Shown one piece after another: positions 1 through 8,962 of a DNA stretch of 64,000 bases (position 1 is the first letter of the stretch; the number at the start of each line of letters is the position of its first letter). The notes below the pieces were generated by a model. It was not told where the DNA came from. It worked only from the letters and a program-made list of their open reading frames with translations, and did not search any database. Position numbers and translations under genes: made by a program. Origin of the DNA: an uncultured Bacilli bacterium (lineage in GTDB: Bacteria; Bacillota_I; Bacilli_A; RF39; UBA660); NCBI GenBank assembly GCA_934167665.1, contig CAKPLN010000002.1, forward strand, positions 1 through 64,000, written 5' to 3'.

Positions 1-382
<382 letters not shown>

Positions 383-494
383 TTATTTTTATTTTAGTTT
401 GTTTATTTTCCTAGCTACTCAAAATTGACGTTTTGCTTAGTTTTCAAAGATCATTATATTAACTTTTTTCTGCTTCTTTCTGAGCTGCGTTATT

Positions 495-523
495 AATATA
501 TCAAACATATTTTATAAAGTCAA
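495..523 (-). promoter_or_regulatory. Promoter of the 16S rRNA operon
   Basis: On the minus strand, TTGACT (523-518) and TATATT (500-495) are separated by exactly 17 bases, followed by an AT-rich leader of about 100 bases before the 16S 5' end. A second TATAAT (458-453) closer to the gene lacks a convincing -35. The stretch 383-734 otherwise contains no credible gene. It is the rRNA leader plus T-rich spacer. Confidence 0.7.
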
Positions 524-734
524 CACTTTTTTTGCTTTTTTTATTTTATTTGTTTGGTCGACTTCACTCAACACGTATGTCTATGTATTATAGACACTTG
601 TTTAGCTTTTGTCTATACTTTTTTGCAAATTTTTTTATTTTTTATCAATATTTCAAATTTGGTTACAAAAAGCAAAATAAATAGCCTGCCTTATTATATG
701 CTTTACTATTTATTTTGGTGCCTATTTTTTGCTG

Positions 735-1307
735 TTAACCGATAGGTTCAGCTTCATATTTTATTTTTCTTGAACTTTTTAGTTGGTTATATATTTCATA
801 ATAATGTTCTATATTGCCTGGAGCAAAAGCTAATTCTTTTCTTCTAGCACAATCAATTAAACTTGTTAATTCTGCTTTTAGTATAGTATCAATTGTTTCA
901 GGATAATGCATGATGTTTTTATGATATTTATATTCTCCTCTATCTAGCACCTTGAAACTGCCATCTGGGAACACTCTTAAATCCAAATCGTAATCTATAT
1001 ACTTTATAGTTTCATCCTCAATGATAAATGGTGAAGCTATATTGCAATAATAATATATGCCATCTTTTTTGTATTGACCAATTATATTGTACCATTTGTC
1101 ATAGAAAAAGTATAAAACGGCTGGCTCTTTTGTTCTCCATGTTCTACCATCAGACTCTGTAACTCTCGTTTTCTCATTTCCAAAAATTAAATAGTCATCA
1201 TGGATTTCCAATAATACAGCTTCATCCCAGGCTCTATGTATTTTACCATCGTGCTTATATCCATGTATTTCATATTTTTTTCCTATTATTAATTGTTCTG
1301 TGTCCAT
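735..1307 (-). CDS. ntdp: Nucleoside tri-/diphosphate phosphatase, DUF402 family
   Basis: Matches the YgaC/Ntdp family (DUF402), which in staphylococci hydrolyses nucleoside tri- and diphosphates. Recognisable family segments are YKHDGKIHRAWDE near the N-terminus, TESDGRTW, EPAVLYFFYDKWYN, DGIYYYCNIASPF and YIDYDLDLRVFPDG. The last two hold the acidic metal-binding residues of the DUF402 barrel. The length of 190 residues is normal for the family (about 175-180). I place the start at the ATG at 1307, which has GAGGT five bases upstream, instead of the ATG twelve bases earlier, which overlaps that site. Monocistronic. Confidence 0.9.
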   Translation of the reverse strand: MDTEQLIIGKKYEIHGYKHDGKIHRAWDEAVLLEIHDDYLIFGNEKTRVTESDGRTWRTKEPAVLYFFYDKWYNIIGQYKKDGIYYYCNIASPFIIEDETIKYIDYDLDLRVFPDGSFKVLDRGEYKYHKNIMHYPETIDTILKAELTSLIDCARRKELAFAPGNIEHYYEIYNQLKSSRKIKYEAEPIG

Positions 1308-1450
1308 TTTGTACCTCATTTTCTTGTATTATAGTACTTTTTATTATTTTTATGTATATTAAATTTAAAAAAGTGCCACATTTGAGCAAAAAATCTACAC
1401 TTACCACTCAAAAGTATTGTAAATTTGATGCTAGTGACACTTAATTACTA

Positions 1451-2101
1451 TTATTTATCTTTGCTTTTTTTCCCTTTTTTTCTATTATCTGTGCTCTCAT
1501 CATCATCAACATTTTCTTCGTCTACAATATCTGCATCTTTCATGTTTCCTTCAATTGCTTGATGTACAGCTTCAACATTTTTCTTTATTGTAACCGTTGA
1601 AATAATATCTAATATGCCATATAAGATTATAAATAATCCAACTATCTGTGTAATTACAACAGCACCTTTAAATGGGTTGAATAATAGTATTGAACCGCAA
1701 ATAACACTTACAATTGATGTTATCATTGTTATTTTCCATTGTGGATTTTCATTATTTTTTAGTTCGTAAGCACACAAAAGCTTTGTTGAACCACTAATAA
1801 TTATTCCTACTCCTATAACAAAAGGAATGATACTTGCTATAGCTTCGTGACTTTTAATTACTAAAATTCCTAATATTATAGTTACTAATCCATAAACGAT
1901 ATCCAATTCACTTCTTTGAGTATTGGTACTTCTTATGAATCTTATAAAGGCTATTACACCTAGTGCAATTAATATAGCACCAGTTATGTAGGCAATTGCC
2001 ATTATGGTAAATTCAGATTTGAATACTAGAAGTATACCTAACACAATTAATATTGATGATGTGACAATAGATGACCTAAAAAACTTTTTTAAACTTTCCA
2101 T
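1451..2101 (-). CDS. DUF308 (HdeD-like) multi-pass membrane protein
   Basis: A 216-residue protein made almost entirely of hydrophobic helices (about six), such as SSILIVLGILLVFKSEF and GLVTIILGILVIKSHEAI. The repeated pattern of short helix pairs is typical of DUF308/HdeD membrane proteins. The C-terminus is cytoplasmic-looking and highly charged: acidic (DADIVDEENVDDDES), then lysine-rich. The start is the ATG at 2101, because GGAGGAA lies three bases upstream at 2104-2110. The longer reading frame has no ribosome site. Function unknown; HdeD itself is linked to acid stress in enterobacteria, which need not apply here. Confidence 0.8.
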   Translation of the reverse strand: MESLKKFFRSSIVTSSILIVLGILLVFKSEFTIMAIAYITGAILIALGVIAFIRFIRSTNTQRSELDIVYGLVTIILGILVIKSHEAIASIIPFVIGVGIIISGSTKLLCAYELKNNENPQWKITMITSIVSVICGSILLFNPFKGAVVITQIVGLFIILYGILDIISTVTIKKNVEAVHQAIEGNMKDADIVDEENVDDDESTDNRKKGKKSKDK

Positions 2102-2358
2102 ACTTCCTCCTATTTTTCTTTTTATGATGTTCACTTGCTTGTTTGCTATTTCAATAGTAAGTGAGTCTATATTTAGCGTCAAGATTATTATAACATGAAA
2201 TTAATTCAGTTTGACAAGATTTAATTAATTTGACATGCTTAGTATTTTTTGCTTAATGCAGTAGATAATTTTTTACTAGGGTCTTACTATTTTTATACAC
2301 AAGTTATGTTGATTGATTGCTATGATGTTTTTGTCGATTTCAAATAAGTAGTTATGTA

Positions 2359-3333
2359 TTAAGCTTTTTCCACAAGAAATGTTAATAATTTTTCTGGATT
2401 TTGTCCTTTTACGGCTATATCATATATTAAATCTATTATTGGAATTGATACATCTTTATTTTTTAACAGTTTATATATAGATTCTAATGTATAGAAACCT
2501 TCTACTGTGGTATTACTCAAATAGTCTGCTAATTCAGATTTAGATTTCTTTTCACCTATCATTTTTCCAAAAGTATAATTTCTACTTTTTGTTGAGGTAC
2601 ATGTTAATAACAAATCACCAAAGCCAGCAAATGATAAAACTGTTTTTTTGTTACCATTAAAGGCTTCAATTATTTCTTTCATATCATGTATAGCTTCAGT
2701 TAATAGCATAGCCGTTGTAGAATCGTTGGCACCTAGTCCAGATAACATACCTGATGATAGAGCTATTACGTTTTTGATTGAACCACATATTTCTACGCCT
2801 ATTACATCATCAGTTTCTCTTAATTTAATATATTTATTTTGTAGAGCCTTCTTACTTCTTGCTATTGTTTCCTTATTTTTACTAGCAACTGTTAGGCCAG
2901 CTGGCATTTTTGATATTAAATCAACTGCAAATGTTGGTCCACTGATTACTGCTATATTTTTAGTATTAAGGTATTTTTCTAAAATTTGATTTATAAATAA
3001 CCCTGTTTCTTGCTCAATTCCCTTTGTTGCTATCAATATATGATTATCCTTAATATATGGTTTCATTTGTACTGATAATGTATCGATATGAGCTGCTGGT
3101 ATGGCTATTATTAATAAGTCCTTATCTTTAATACATTCTTCGATATCGGTTGTTATTTTTATATCATATGGTAACTCAAAGTTTGGTAGTAGTTTCTCAT
3201 TCTTTCTTGTTGTTTCAAGTTGACTTTTTTCATCATCAAACTTTGTCCACATTGTTATGTCACATCTATTTTCCCATAAAATACTGCTTAGAGCCATTCC
3301 ATAAGCTCCGCATCCAAATATTCCTATTTTCAT
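2359..3333 (-). CDS. gpsA: NAD(P)H-dependent glycerol-3-phosphate dehydrogenase
   Basis: Makes sn-glycerol 3-phosphate from dihydroxyacetone phosphate for phospholipid synthesis in the cytoplasm. The N-terminal Rossmann motif is GCGAYGMALSSIL (consensus GxGxxG). It is followed by the family segments ATKGIEQETG, VISGPTFAVDL, and CGSIKNVIALSSGMLSGLG with the catalytic lysine, then SFAGFGDLLLTCTSTKSRNY. The length of 324 residues is standard. AGGAG lies five bases before the ATG. It diverges from the gene at 3535. Confidence 0.97.
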   Translation of the reverse strand: MKIGIFGCGAYGMALSSILWENRCDITMWTKFDDEKSQLETTRKNEKLLPNFELPYDIKITTDIEECIKDKDLLIIAIPAAHIDTLSVQMKPYIKDNHILIATKGIEQETGLFINQILEKYLNTKNIAVISGPTFAVDLISKMPAGLTVASKNKETIARSKKALQNKYIKLRETDDVIGVEICGSIKNVIALSSGMLSGLGANDSTTAMLLTEAIHDMKEIIEAFNGNKKTVLSFAGFGDLLLTCTSTKSRNYTFGKMIGEKKSKSELADYLSNTTVEGFYTLESIYKLLKNKDVSIPIIDLIYDIAVKGQNPEKLLTFLVEKA

Positions 3334-3483
3334 TTTTTCTCCTATCTTTATTACATAAGTATATCCTATATAATAGCTGTTGTATTTTTATTAATTTACT
3401 ACCACTATAGTGTAACATCTTTTCGTTTTTTTGAATAGCAAAAAAATAATGATTATATTGTTTAAAAACATACATTTATATTT

Positions 3484-3512
3484 TTGACTTTAATGGTAAA
3501 TTAATTTATACT
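3484..3512 (+). promoter_or_regulatory. Promoter upstream of the 3535 gene
   Basis: TTGACT (3484-3489) and TATACT (3507-3512) with a 17-base spacer, a near-consensus vegetative promoter. The ribosome site GGGGTGA follows at 3524-3530. Confidence 0.7.
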
Positions 3513-3534
3513 GTTAATGTAATGGGGTGATAAT

Positions 3535-4413
3535 TTGAGTATAAATAGTTATAATTTGCAAAATGATGATAGTTTGGAAAATGCTTTTTATGGCAATAAT
3601 AATAGATTTGATTTTGGTAATAGTTTTAGAAGTAAAACTTCAGATAATGAAATTGGTTCAATGTTTGATTCTAATGTGATATCTGTTGGAATTGACGATA
3701 TTAATAAATTAAATATAATAATTAATGATGATGACTGTAGTAATGTTTTTATTGAGTCTGTATATCGAAGTTTAGATTCTATGGGAATTTTATACAGATT
3801 TACAAAAGGTATTGGTGATGAAGATATTTATGACGCTACTGTGATTACTTTTGATCAGCAGTATATTTCAGGGCCTAGAATAGCACTTATTGGAGCTTAT
3901 CAAAATGGTCGTCGTGATAATTCTGATGCATTAGCATTGACAATGCAAGCTTCTTTTGAGGCTCATGGTGTTGCTACTGATGGTATTTTCTGTGGAAAAA
4001 GAGGATATAGAAAAAGCGATAATGGTGTTGCTACTAGAGTTCCAACACCTACGGAAGAAGCTATTGTTAATGGGACTAACACCAGTTTCGTAACAATCGC
4101 CTTAGGTACAAATATTCCTGATGCTCATGATATGACAAATATTATAGTTGAAGGATTGGCTAGATATGCTGATTATGTAGCAAGACAAAATAATTGTGAT
4201 TTAGTATATAGAGTTGAAGATGGCAATGATCTTGATTCCTTAACCAAGGTATTTAATAGAAGTGAATTTGATATATCTAATTTCAATAAATTAAACACTG
4301 GTATTCCAAATGATGCCGCTATTATTAATCCAGATAGTCAAAACTTTTTAGATTTTGATAGTAATTTTAGAGTAGATATTTCTGAAGCTAAGCAAGATAA
4401 ATCGTTAAGCTAA
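3535..4413 (+). CDS. Uncharacterised protein, possibly amidase/hydrolase-like fold
   Basis: A 292-residue soluble protein that I do not recognise with confidence. It starts at TTG, supported by GGGGTGA four bases upstream and a good promoter. The first 45 residues are asparagine-rich and look disordered, as does the aspartate-rich tail. The central part (about 50-230) alternates strands and helices. It contains ISGPRIALIGAYQNGRRDNSDALALTMQASFEAHG, split here by me as ISGPRIALIGAYQN and RRDNSDALALTMQASFEAHG, which resembles the arrangement of helix-rich cell-wall amidase or phosphorylase-like folds. No signal peptide or classical zinc site is visible, so no function is assigned. Confidence 0.75.
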   Translation: MSINSYNLQNDDSLENAFYGNNNRFDFGNSFRSKTSDNEIGSMFDSNVISVGIDDINKLNIIINDDDCSNVFIESVYRSLDSMGILYRFTKGIGDEDIYDATVITFDQQYISGPRIALIGAYQNGRRDNSDALALTMQASFEAHGVATDGIFCGKRGYRKSDNGVATRVPTPTEEAIVNGTNTSFVTIALGTNIPDAHDMTNIIVEGLARYADYVARQNNCDLVYRVEDGNDLDSLTKVFNRSEFDISNFNKLNTGIPNDAAIINPDSQNFLDFDSNFRVDISEAKQDKSLS

Positions 4414-4437
4414 AGTAATTTTGAATTTTATTTTTTG

Positions 4438-4502
4438 GTCTAGTATGATATATTTTAGTGTTTTTAATGCATTATCTTTTAATATCTACTAGGCTTTTTT
4501 TA
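4438..4502 (+). terminator. Possible terminator after the 3535 gene
   Basis: An imperfect stem pairs TCTAGTATGATAT with ATATCTACTAGG across a roughly 35-base loop and is followed by a T-run (GCTTTTTTT). The long loop makes this a weak call. The remaining sequence to 4600 shows nothing further. Confidence 0.35.
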
Positions 4503-4608
4503 TTGTCTTAATTTTATGATTTATCTTTCTAAAGCGGAAATTGCTCCATTTTAGTATTAATTATTACTTGGATTGAATCAATATTGGCTATTTTATTTTA
4601 TTTATTGC

Positions 4609-4638
4609 TTGAAAATGTATCTATATATATGTTATAAT
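4609..4638 (+). promoter_or_regulatory. Promoter of tRNA-Trp
   Basis: TTGAAA (4609-4614) and TATAAT (4633-4638) with an 18-base spacer. The tRNA starts 38 bases downstream. Confidence 0.65.
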
Positions 4639-4675
4639 TTTTTTGTTCAGTTATTTTAACTGTATGATTTTTAAT

Positions 4676-4749
4676 AGGGGATTAGTTAAATGGTATAATA
4701 ATGGTCTCCAAAACCACTGTTGGGAGTTCGATTCTCTCATCCCCTGCCA
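4676..4749 (+). tRNA. tRNA-Trp (anticodon CCA)
   Basis: A full cloverleaf. The acceptor stem AGGGGAT (4676-4682) pairs with ATCCCCT (4739-4745), then discriminator G and an encoded CCA (4747-4749). The anticodon loop is CTCCAAA with CCA at 4708-4710. The T-arm GGGAG/CTCTC encloses TTCGATT. The outermost pair of the anticodon stem is A-C (4701/4717), a mild irregularity. Only UGG is read, consistent with UGA as stop in this genome. Confidence 0.95.
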
Positions 4750-4786
4750 TTTAGGAATTTGCTTCAAATTTTGGAGTTGGATATGT

Positions 4787-4824
4787 AAAAATGCTTGATT
4801 ATAGTAAGAGTCAGCATTTTTTTA
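4787..4824 (+). terminator. Terminator after tRNA-Trp
   Basis: AAAAATGC and TGA arms pair with TCA and GCATTTTT, followed by a T-run. It is an intrinsic terminator 38 bases past the tRNA. Confidence 0.6.
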
Positions 4825-4837
4825 TTTTAAATATTTA

Positions 4838-4846
4838 TGATATAAT
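4838..4846 (+). promoter_or_regulatory. Extended -10 promoter of the GNAT gene
   Basis: TGATATAAT fits the extended -10 form TGnTATAAT, 21 bases before the start codon of the acetyltransferase. No clear -35 is visible because the preceding terminator occupies that space. The resulting 5' leader would be very short. Confidence 0.5.
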
Positions 4847-4866
4847 GGTGTGCAGGAGATGATTAT

Positions 4867-5358
4867 ATGGAGTATGAAATAGTTTTTGAATCAAATAGAA
4901 TAAATTTTGTTAAATTATCCCCAAAATTAGTTCATGATTATTTAGATATGGTTAATGACATCGAAGTACAAAAGTTTATTAGTCATAAAAGAAAAACATA
5001 TAGTCTTGATGGAGAACTAGAATGGATTAAATCAAAATTAGAAGAAAATGCTATTATTTTTTCAATGATTGAAAAGAAAACAAATGAGTTTATTGGTAAT
5101 ATTGAAATCATTAAAATTAATAATAATATTGGAGAAATTGGAATTGCAATAACTCCAAAAAAGCAAGATAATCATTTTGGACAAGAGGCTATAAAAAGAT
5201 TGATTGAGTATGCATTTAATGAATTAAACTTGGAAGGTTTAGAGTTAAATGTTTATGATTTTAATCCTAGAGGTATAAAGTGTTATGAAAAAGTTGGCTT
5301 TGTAATAGATGGGCAAGGAAAAACGAAGGAAGATATACACATGTTACTTAAAAGATGA
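4867..5358 (+). CDS. GNAT family N-acetyltransferase (RimJ/RimL-like)
   Basis: A 163-residue acetyl-CoA-dependent acetyltransferase. It has the typical GNAT layout: an N-terminal substrate part, strands FSMIEKKTNEFIGNIEI and GEIGIAITPKKQ, then the acetyl-CoA loop region (HFGQEAIKRLIEYAF, a divergent version of Q/RxxGxG/A) and the C-terminal signature YDFNPRGIKCYEKVGFV. The order resembles ribosomal-protein and aminoglycoside-type RimL acetyltransferases. The substrate cannot be inferred. CAGGAG lies seven bases before the ATG. Single gene with its own promoter and terminator. Confidence 0.88.
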   Translation: MEYEIVFESNRINFVKLSPKLVHDYLDMVNDIEVQKFISHKRKTYSLDGELEWIKSKLEENAIIFSMIEKKTNEFIGNIEIIKINNNIGEIGIAITPKKQDNHFGQEAIKRLIEYAFNELNLEGLELNVYDFNPRGIKCYEKVGFVIDGQGKTKEDIHMLLKR

Positions 5359-5388
5359 AATATATTTATATTATTTTGTAATTTGTTT

Positions 5389-5414
5389 GAACTACGCAGG
5401 TAGTTCTTTTTTTT
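5389..5414 (+). terminator. Terminator after the GNAT gene
   Basis: A perfect 7-bp stem, GAACTAC/GTAGTTC, with a GCAG loop is followed by eight T residues: a textbook intrinsic terminator. Confidence 0.85.
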
Positions 5415-5595
5415 ATTTAGCTTTCCTATTAATTCATTTAGTTTTCCTATCAAATAGATAAACTCTTTTATTTTACATGCCTAATATGAGCAATTTTACA
5501 GTATTACTTAACACATTTTTAGTAAAGTATATATTTATTTATAATCTATTGACGTATATTAGATTATAATAAAGTTAAGGTAGGTGTAAATATTT

Positions 5596-6531
5596 GTGGG
5601 TTCATTTAAAGATTTAAGAATAGTTGATAATTTTTATCAAACTTCGGCATTTTTCCCTATGCCAACAATATGTATTTCTACTGTTAATGATGATGGTAGT
5701 ATAAATATTGGTTCATATTCATTGTGTTTCCCTTATTATATTGCTGGTAAGGATTATTATGCTATGATACTAGAATGTAGAAATACATCTAATACGTGTA
5801 TGAATTTATTAAAAAGAAAGCATTGTGCATTAAACTTTATAACAGATGAAAAAAAGTATTTTAAGGAAGCAGTAAGATTAGGTTTCCCTGGACCATCTAG
5901 TGAAAAAATGCCTAGTAAAGTTTTCACTTTGGAAAAAGGAGTTGTTGATCCTAAAGATAATACAAGACCCGATATAATCAAAGAGGCTTATCAAGTATTT
6001 GAATGTACATGGGATGATTCATTAGAAGATGCTAGTAAATTTAAAGCAGATGATATTGATGATGGTCATCCAGGACCATATAATAATTTTAATGGAATTA
6101 CTTCTAAATATGGTGCACATTTTATTTTAAAGATTGATAAGATTTTAATGAAAGATAAATATTATGATGCCATTGTTAATGGAGTTAAAAGTAATAGTTT
6201 TCCTAATGTACCAGTTGATTATGGTTATCGTGATTCTACTAATTTCTGGTATACTCAATTTCCAAGAATTAAAAAACCTATTGCTGAACCTATTCCAGAG
6301 GCTAAAGCTATGGATATTTCATCTGTAAAATACGCAGCTAATAGAATTGATCCAAATATTAAATTTGAAGAAGATGCCTTAAAGAACTTTGTTAAAGTGC
6401 CTAGACCTTTTCTAAAGACAGTTTTAAAAGGATGTGTTGATTGGGCAAAAGAAAATGGTGTTACGGTTATTACTAATGAACATGTTAAGATTATTAATGA
6501 CAAGCGAAATGCTGAAAAAAGAAAAAAATAA
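5596..6531 (+). CDS. Flavin-reductase-like (FMN-binding split barrel) protein
   Basis: A 311-residue protein starting at GTG. The N-terminal half (about 15-190) resembles the flavoredoxin/flavin-reductase split-barrel domain: FPMPTICISTVNDDGSINIGSYS corresponds to the conserved P-x-ST..DG..N.ap.S stretch (quoted here in two parts, FPMPTICISTVNDDG and SINIGSYS), followed by ILECRNTSNTCMNLLKR. The C-terminal third is not recognisable. A role in FMN-dependent reduction is likely but the partner is unknown. The start is judged by the AAGGTAGG site about ten bases upstream and by homology of the following residues; it is not certain. Confidence 0.8.
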   Translation: MGSFKDLRIVDNFYQTSAFFPMPTICISTVNDDGSINIGSYSLCFPYYIAGKDYYAMILECRNTSNTCMNLLKRKHCALNFITDEKKYFKEAVRLGFPGPSSEKMPSKVFTLEKGVVDPKDNTRPDIIKEAYQVFECTWDDSLEDASKFKADDIDDGHPGPYNNFNGITSKYGAHFILKIDKILMKDKYYDAIVNGVKSNSFPNVPVDYGYRDSTNFWYTQFPRIKKPIAEPIPEAKAMDISSVKYAANRIDPNIKFEEDALKNFVKVPRPFLKTVLKGCVDWAKENGVTVITNEHVKIINDKRNAEKRKK

Positions 6532-6536
6532 TATTT

Positions 6537-6560
6537 AAAACTCATTTATAATGAGTTTTT
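6537..6560 (+). terminator. Terminator after the flavin-reductase-like gene
   Basis: AAAACTCATT and AATGAGTTTT form a 10-bp stem around a 3-base loop, followed by TTATT. The region to 6740 contains nothing else I can identify. Confidence 0.65.
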
Positions 6561-6739
6561 ATTATGCTATAAAAATTCTATTGTTAAAATTTTTTTACAG
6601 AGGTTGTGATATAGGTATTATTTATACTTATTTGATTATGCTTAAAGTACTTATGATATTAGTTGTAGGAAGTTAAGTTTTGATGGTGGTATCATTTTTT
6701 TATTATATAGTTTACATTTATATATGTCTTTTTTATATT

Positions 6740-6771
6740 TTGACAAATACTATTTTTTAATATGATATAAT
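6740..6771 (+). promoter_or_regulatory. Promoter of the add operon
   Basis: A perfect TTGACA (6740-6745) and an extended -10, TGATATAAT (6763-6771). The spacer is 20 bases, longer than optimal, but the TGn extension would compensate. Confidence 0.6.
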
Positions 6772-6791
6772 TTATCTATGGGAGTGATAAT

Positions 6792-7724
6792 ATGAAGAAA
6801 ATTGAATTGCATCTACATTTGGACGGGTCTTGTGATATAGATTATGCTTCTCAACTTTTGGGCAAGGACGTTAGAGATAAATTGGTAGTAGATAATGCAA
6901 ATAGTTTGTCTGAATATCTCGAAAAATTCGAACTACCTATTAGTTTATTGCAGGACTTAGATAATATTGAAAACTTTTCCTATTTGCTTGCAAAAGCGTT
7001 AGAAAAAGATGAAGTAATTTATGCCGAAGTACGCTTTTGTCCACTATTTCACACTAAGAAACATACTGTTGATGATGTTGTTGATTCTATCATTAAAGGA
7101 TTCAAAAGAGACCCAACAGTTAAAATTAATTTAATATTTTGTATGATGAGACACTTTTCATTTGATGAAAATATGCAAATTATAAATTTAACAAAGAAAT
7201 TTTTAGGGAATGGTGTTGTAGGAATTGATTTGGCTGGTGATGAAGCTAATTATAAAACTGAAACATTTAGAAATCTGTTTGATGTAATTAGAAGAGAAAA
7301 TATTCCTTTTACTATACATGCAGGTGAAGCTGATTCATATAAAAGTGTTCTTAGTGCTATTGAATTCGGTGCTAAACGAATTGGTCATGGTATCAGAAGT
7401 ATTGAATCATGTGATGCAATAAATAAATTAATTAATAACAATATAATACTAGAAGTTTGTCCTACAAGTAATATTGATACAAAAGCTGTTAACTCTATTA
7501 TTAATCATCCGATTAAAGCTTTAGTTGATATGGGAGTTTTAGTGACAATTAACACGGATAATAGAACTGTTTCTAATACAAACTTGTGTAAAGAATATGA
7601 ACTTCTTAGAGAGAATTTCGGCTTTACTGATGAAGATTTTCTAAAATTTAATTTGAATGCTATTGAATGTGCTTTTATTAGTGAAGAAGAAAAGCAAGAA
7701 TTAAGAAATAAGTTACTTAGTTAA
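6792..7724 (+). CDS. add: Adenosine deaminase
   Basis: Deaminates adenosine (and deoxyadenosine) to inosine in purine salvage. The metal-binding N-terminus is HLHLDGS (His7, His9), followed by the catalytic segment HAGEAD, RIGHGIRSI, VCPTSNIDT and the C-terminal metal/proton-relay segment TINTDNRTVSNT. These mark the bacterial TIM-barrel adenosine deaminases. The 310 residues are slightly shorter than the E. coli enzyme. GGGAGTGA lies upstream. It is followed after 14 bases by a radical SAM gene, so the two are probably cotranscribed. Confidence 0.95.
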   Translation: MKKIELHLHLDGSCDIDYASQLLGKDVRDKLVVDNANSLSEYLEKFELPISLLQDLDNIENFSYLLAKALEKDEVIYAEVRFCPLFHTKKHTVDDVVDSIIKGFKRDPTVKINLIFCMMRHFSFDENMQIINLTKKFLGNGVVGIDLAGDEANYKTETFRNLFDVIRRENIPFTIHAGEADSYKSVLSAIEFGAKRIGHGIRSIESCDAINKLINNNIILEVCPTSNIDTKAVNSIINHPIKALVDMGVLVTINTDNRTVSNTNLCKEYELLRENFGFTDEDFLKFNLNAIECAFISEEEKQELRNKLLS

Positions 7725-7738
7725 TTTTGGTGATTTGT

Positions 7739-8629
7739 ATGAATGATGTTTTAAAAAAGTGTAATTTATGTCCAAGAAATTGTGGTGTTAATAGGTATTT
7801 ACAAGTAGGTGCTTGTGGAGCAAGTAGCAAAATTAAAGTGGCCTATTATAGTTTACATATGTGGGAAGAACCTGTCATTTCAGGTGAAAATGGTAGTGGT
7901 ACTATATTCTTTTCTCATTGCAATTTAAAATGTATTTTTTGTCAAAATAAAAAAATAAGTACAAATGGTTATGGTAAGAAAATAAGTGCAGAAAGGCTAA
8001 AAGATATTATGCTAACACTTCAAGAAAGAGGCGCTCATAATATTAATCTTGTTACCCCTACTCATTATGTGCCTCAAATTGTAGGATGTTTAAGTAAAAT
8101 TAAGGATAATGATTTAATGATACCAGTAGTTTATAATACTAGTAGTTATGAAAATGTTGATACTATAAGAATGCTTGATGGTTTAGTTGATATTTACTTA
8201 GCTGATTTGAAATATTTTGATAATTCTTTAGGAGAAAAATATTCTAATTGTTATAATTATTTTGAATTTGCTTCATTAGCAATTGATGAAATGTTTAAAC
8301 AAGTTGGAAATTTTGTGATAGAAAATGGTTTGATGAAAAAAGGAATAATTGTTAGAATTTTGGTATTACCTGATCATACCGATGATGCAATTAAAATAAT
8401 TGATTATTTGTATAAACGCTATGGAAATAGCATAATTATTAGTATTATGAACCAGTATACGCCACTATCATGCTTGAAGTATGATAATTTAAATAGAAAA
8501 CTTACTGCAAAAGAATATGAAGAAGTTATTGAATATGCAGAAAGTCTTGGCGTTGAGTATGCTTTTATTCAAGAAGGCGAAACGCAGAGCGAAAGTTTTA
8601 TACCAGAGTTTGATAGTTCAATTGTTTAG
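7739..8629 (+). CDS. Radical SAM protein, PflA-like (pyruvate formate-lyase activase family)
   Basis: A 296-residue radical S-adenosylmethionine protein. The cluster motif CNLKCIFC (Cys61, Cys65, Cys68) has the canonical CX3CX2C spacing. It is preceded by an N-terminal cysteine-rich segment CNLCPRNCGVNR and GACG typical of the stand-alone PflA-like family that lacks a known glycyl-radical partner. The start is placed at the ATG at 7739, with GGTGAT six bases upstream. The reading frame extends to a TTG at 7727 that has no ribosome site. No pyruvate formate-lyase gene is nearby, so the substrate is unknown. Confidence 0.88.
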   Translation: MNDVLKKCNLCPRNCGVNRYLQVGACGASSKIKVAYYSLHMWEEPVISGENGSGTIFFSHCNLKCIFCQNKKISTNGYGKKISAERLKDIMLTLQERGAHNINLVTPTHYVPQIVGCLSKIKDNDLMIPVVYNTSSYENVDTIRMLDGLVDIYLADLKYFDNSLGEKYSNCYNYFEFASLAIDEMFKQVGNFVIENGLMKKGIIVRILVLPDHTDDAIKIIDYLYKRYGNSIIISIMNQYTPLSCLKYDNLNRKLTAKEYEEVIEYAESLGVEYAFIQEGETQSESFIPEFDSSIV

Positions 8630-8640
8630 GAGGAATGGTT

Positions 8641-8841
8641 ATGAAGAATTTTAGAATTAATCCAGATAAAAAGTATGTTAATATTATAATTGAAGGTTTG
8701 CAAAAGAAAGATGGGCATTGTCCTTGTAGAGTTAATGTTGATGACACAACTCTATGTCCGTGCGATGAATTTATAAATGATAAAATTTGTAAGTGTAAAC
8801 TTTATGTACCAATAGATAGTAAAGAAAAAGAGTCTGATTAG
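8641..8841 (+). CDS. Ferredoxin-thioredoxin reductase-like catalytic protein
   Basis: A small 66-residue protein with three paired cysteine motifs, CPC (27-29), CPC (39-41) and CKC (50-52). This is the pattern of the catalytic beta chain of ferredoxin:thioredoxin reductase, which holds a 4Fe-4S cluster next to a redox disulphide. The final CHC of the classical enzyme is CKC here. The start is the ATG at 8641, because AGGAGG (8628-8633) is seven bases upstream; the ATG at 8635 is too close. It follows the radical SAM gene by 11 bases, suggesting that it supplies or receives electrons or thiols there. Confidence 0.82.
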   Translation: MKNFRINPDKKYVNIIIEGLQKKDGHCPCRVNVDDTTLCPCDEFINDKICKCKLYVPIDSKEKESD

Positions 8842-8867
8842 TTTTGACCGATGATATATTTGGGCTT

Positions 8868-8906
8868 AAAAATGCATTTGTTTTGGCAATTAAATGCATT
8901 TTTTTA
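8868..8906 (+). terminator. Terminator of the add operon
   Basis: AAAAATGCATTT pairs with AAATGCATTTTTTT across a 12-base loop, with a T-run on the plus strand. Confidence 0.7.
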
Positions 8907-8962
8907 TTGTTGTATTTAAATATTTGTCAATTTATGTTAAAATAATTTTTATGGAGGTTAAT

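Noticed and set aside
554..745. Plus-strand ORF of 63 aa next to the rRNA promoter
   Set aside because: It is composed of low-complexity hydrophobic residues over AT-rich spacer, has no ribosome site and overlaps the rRNA leader/promoter region and the end of ntdp.
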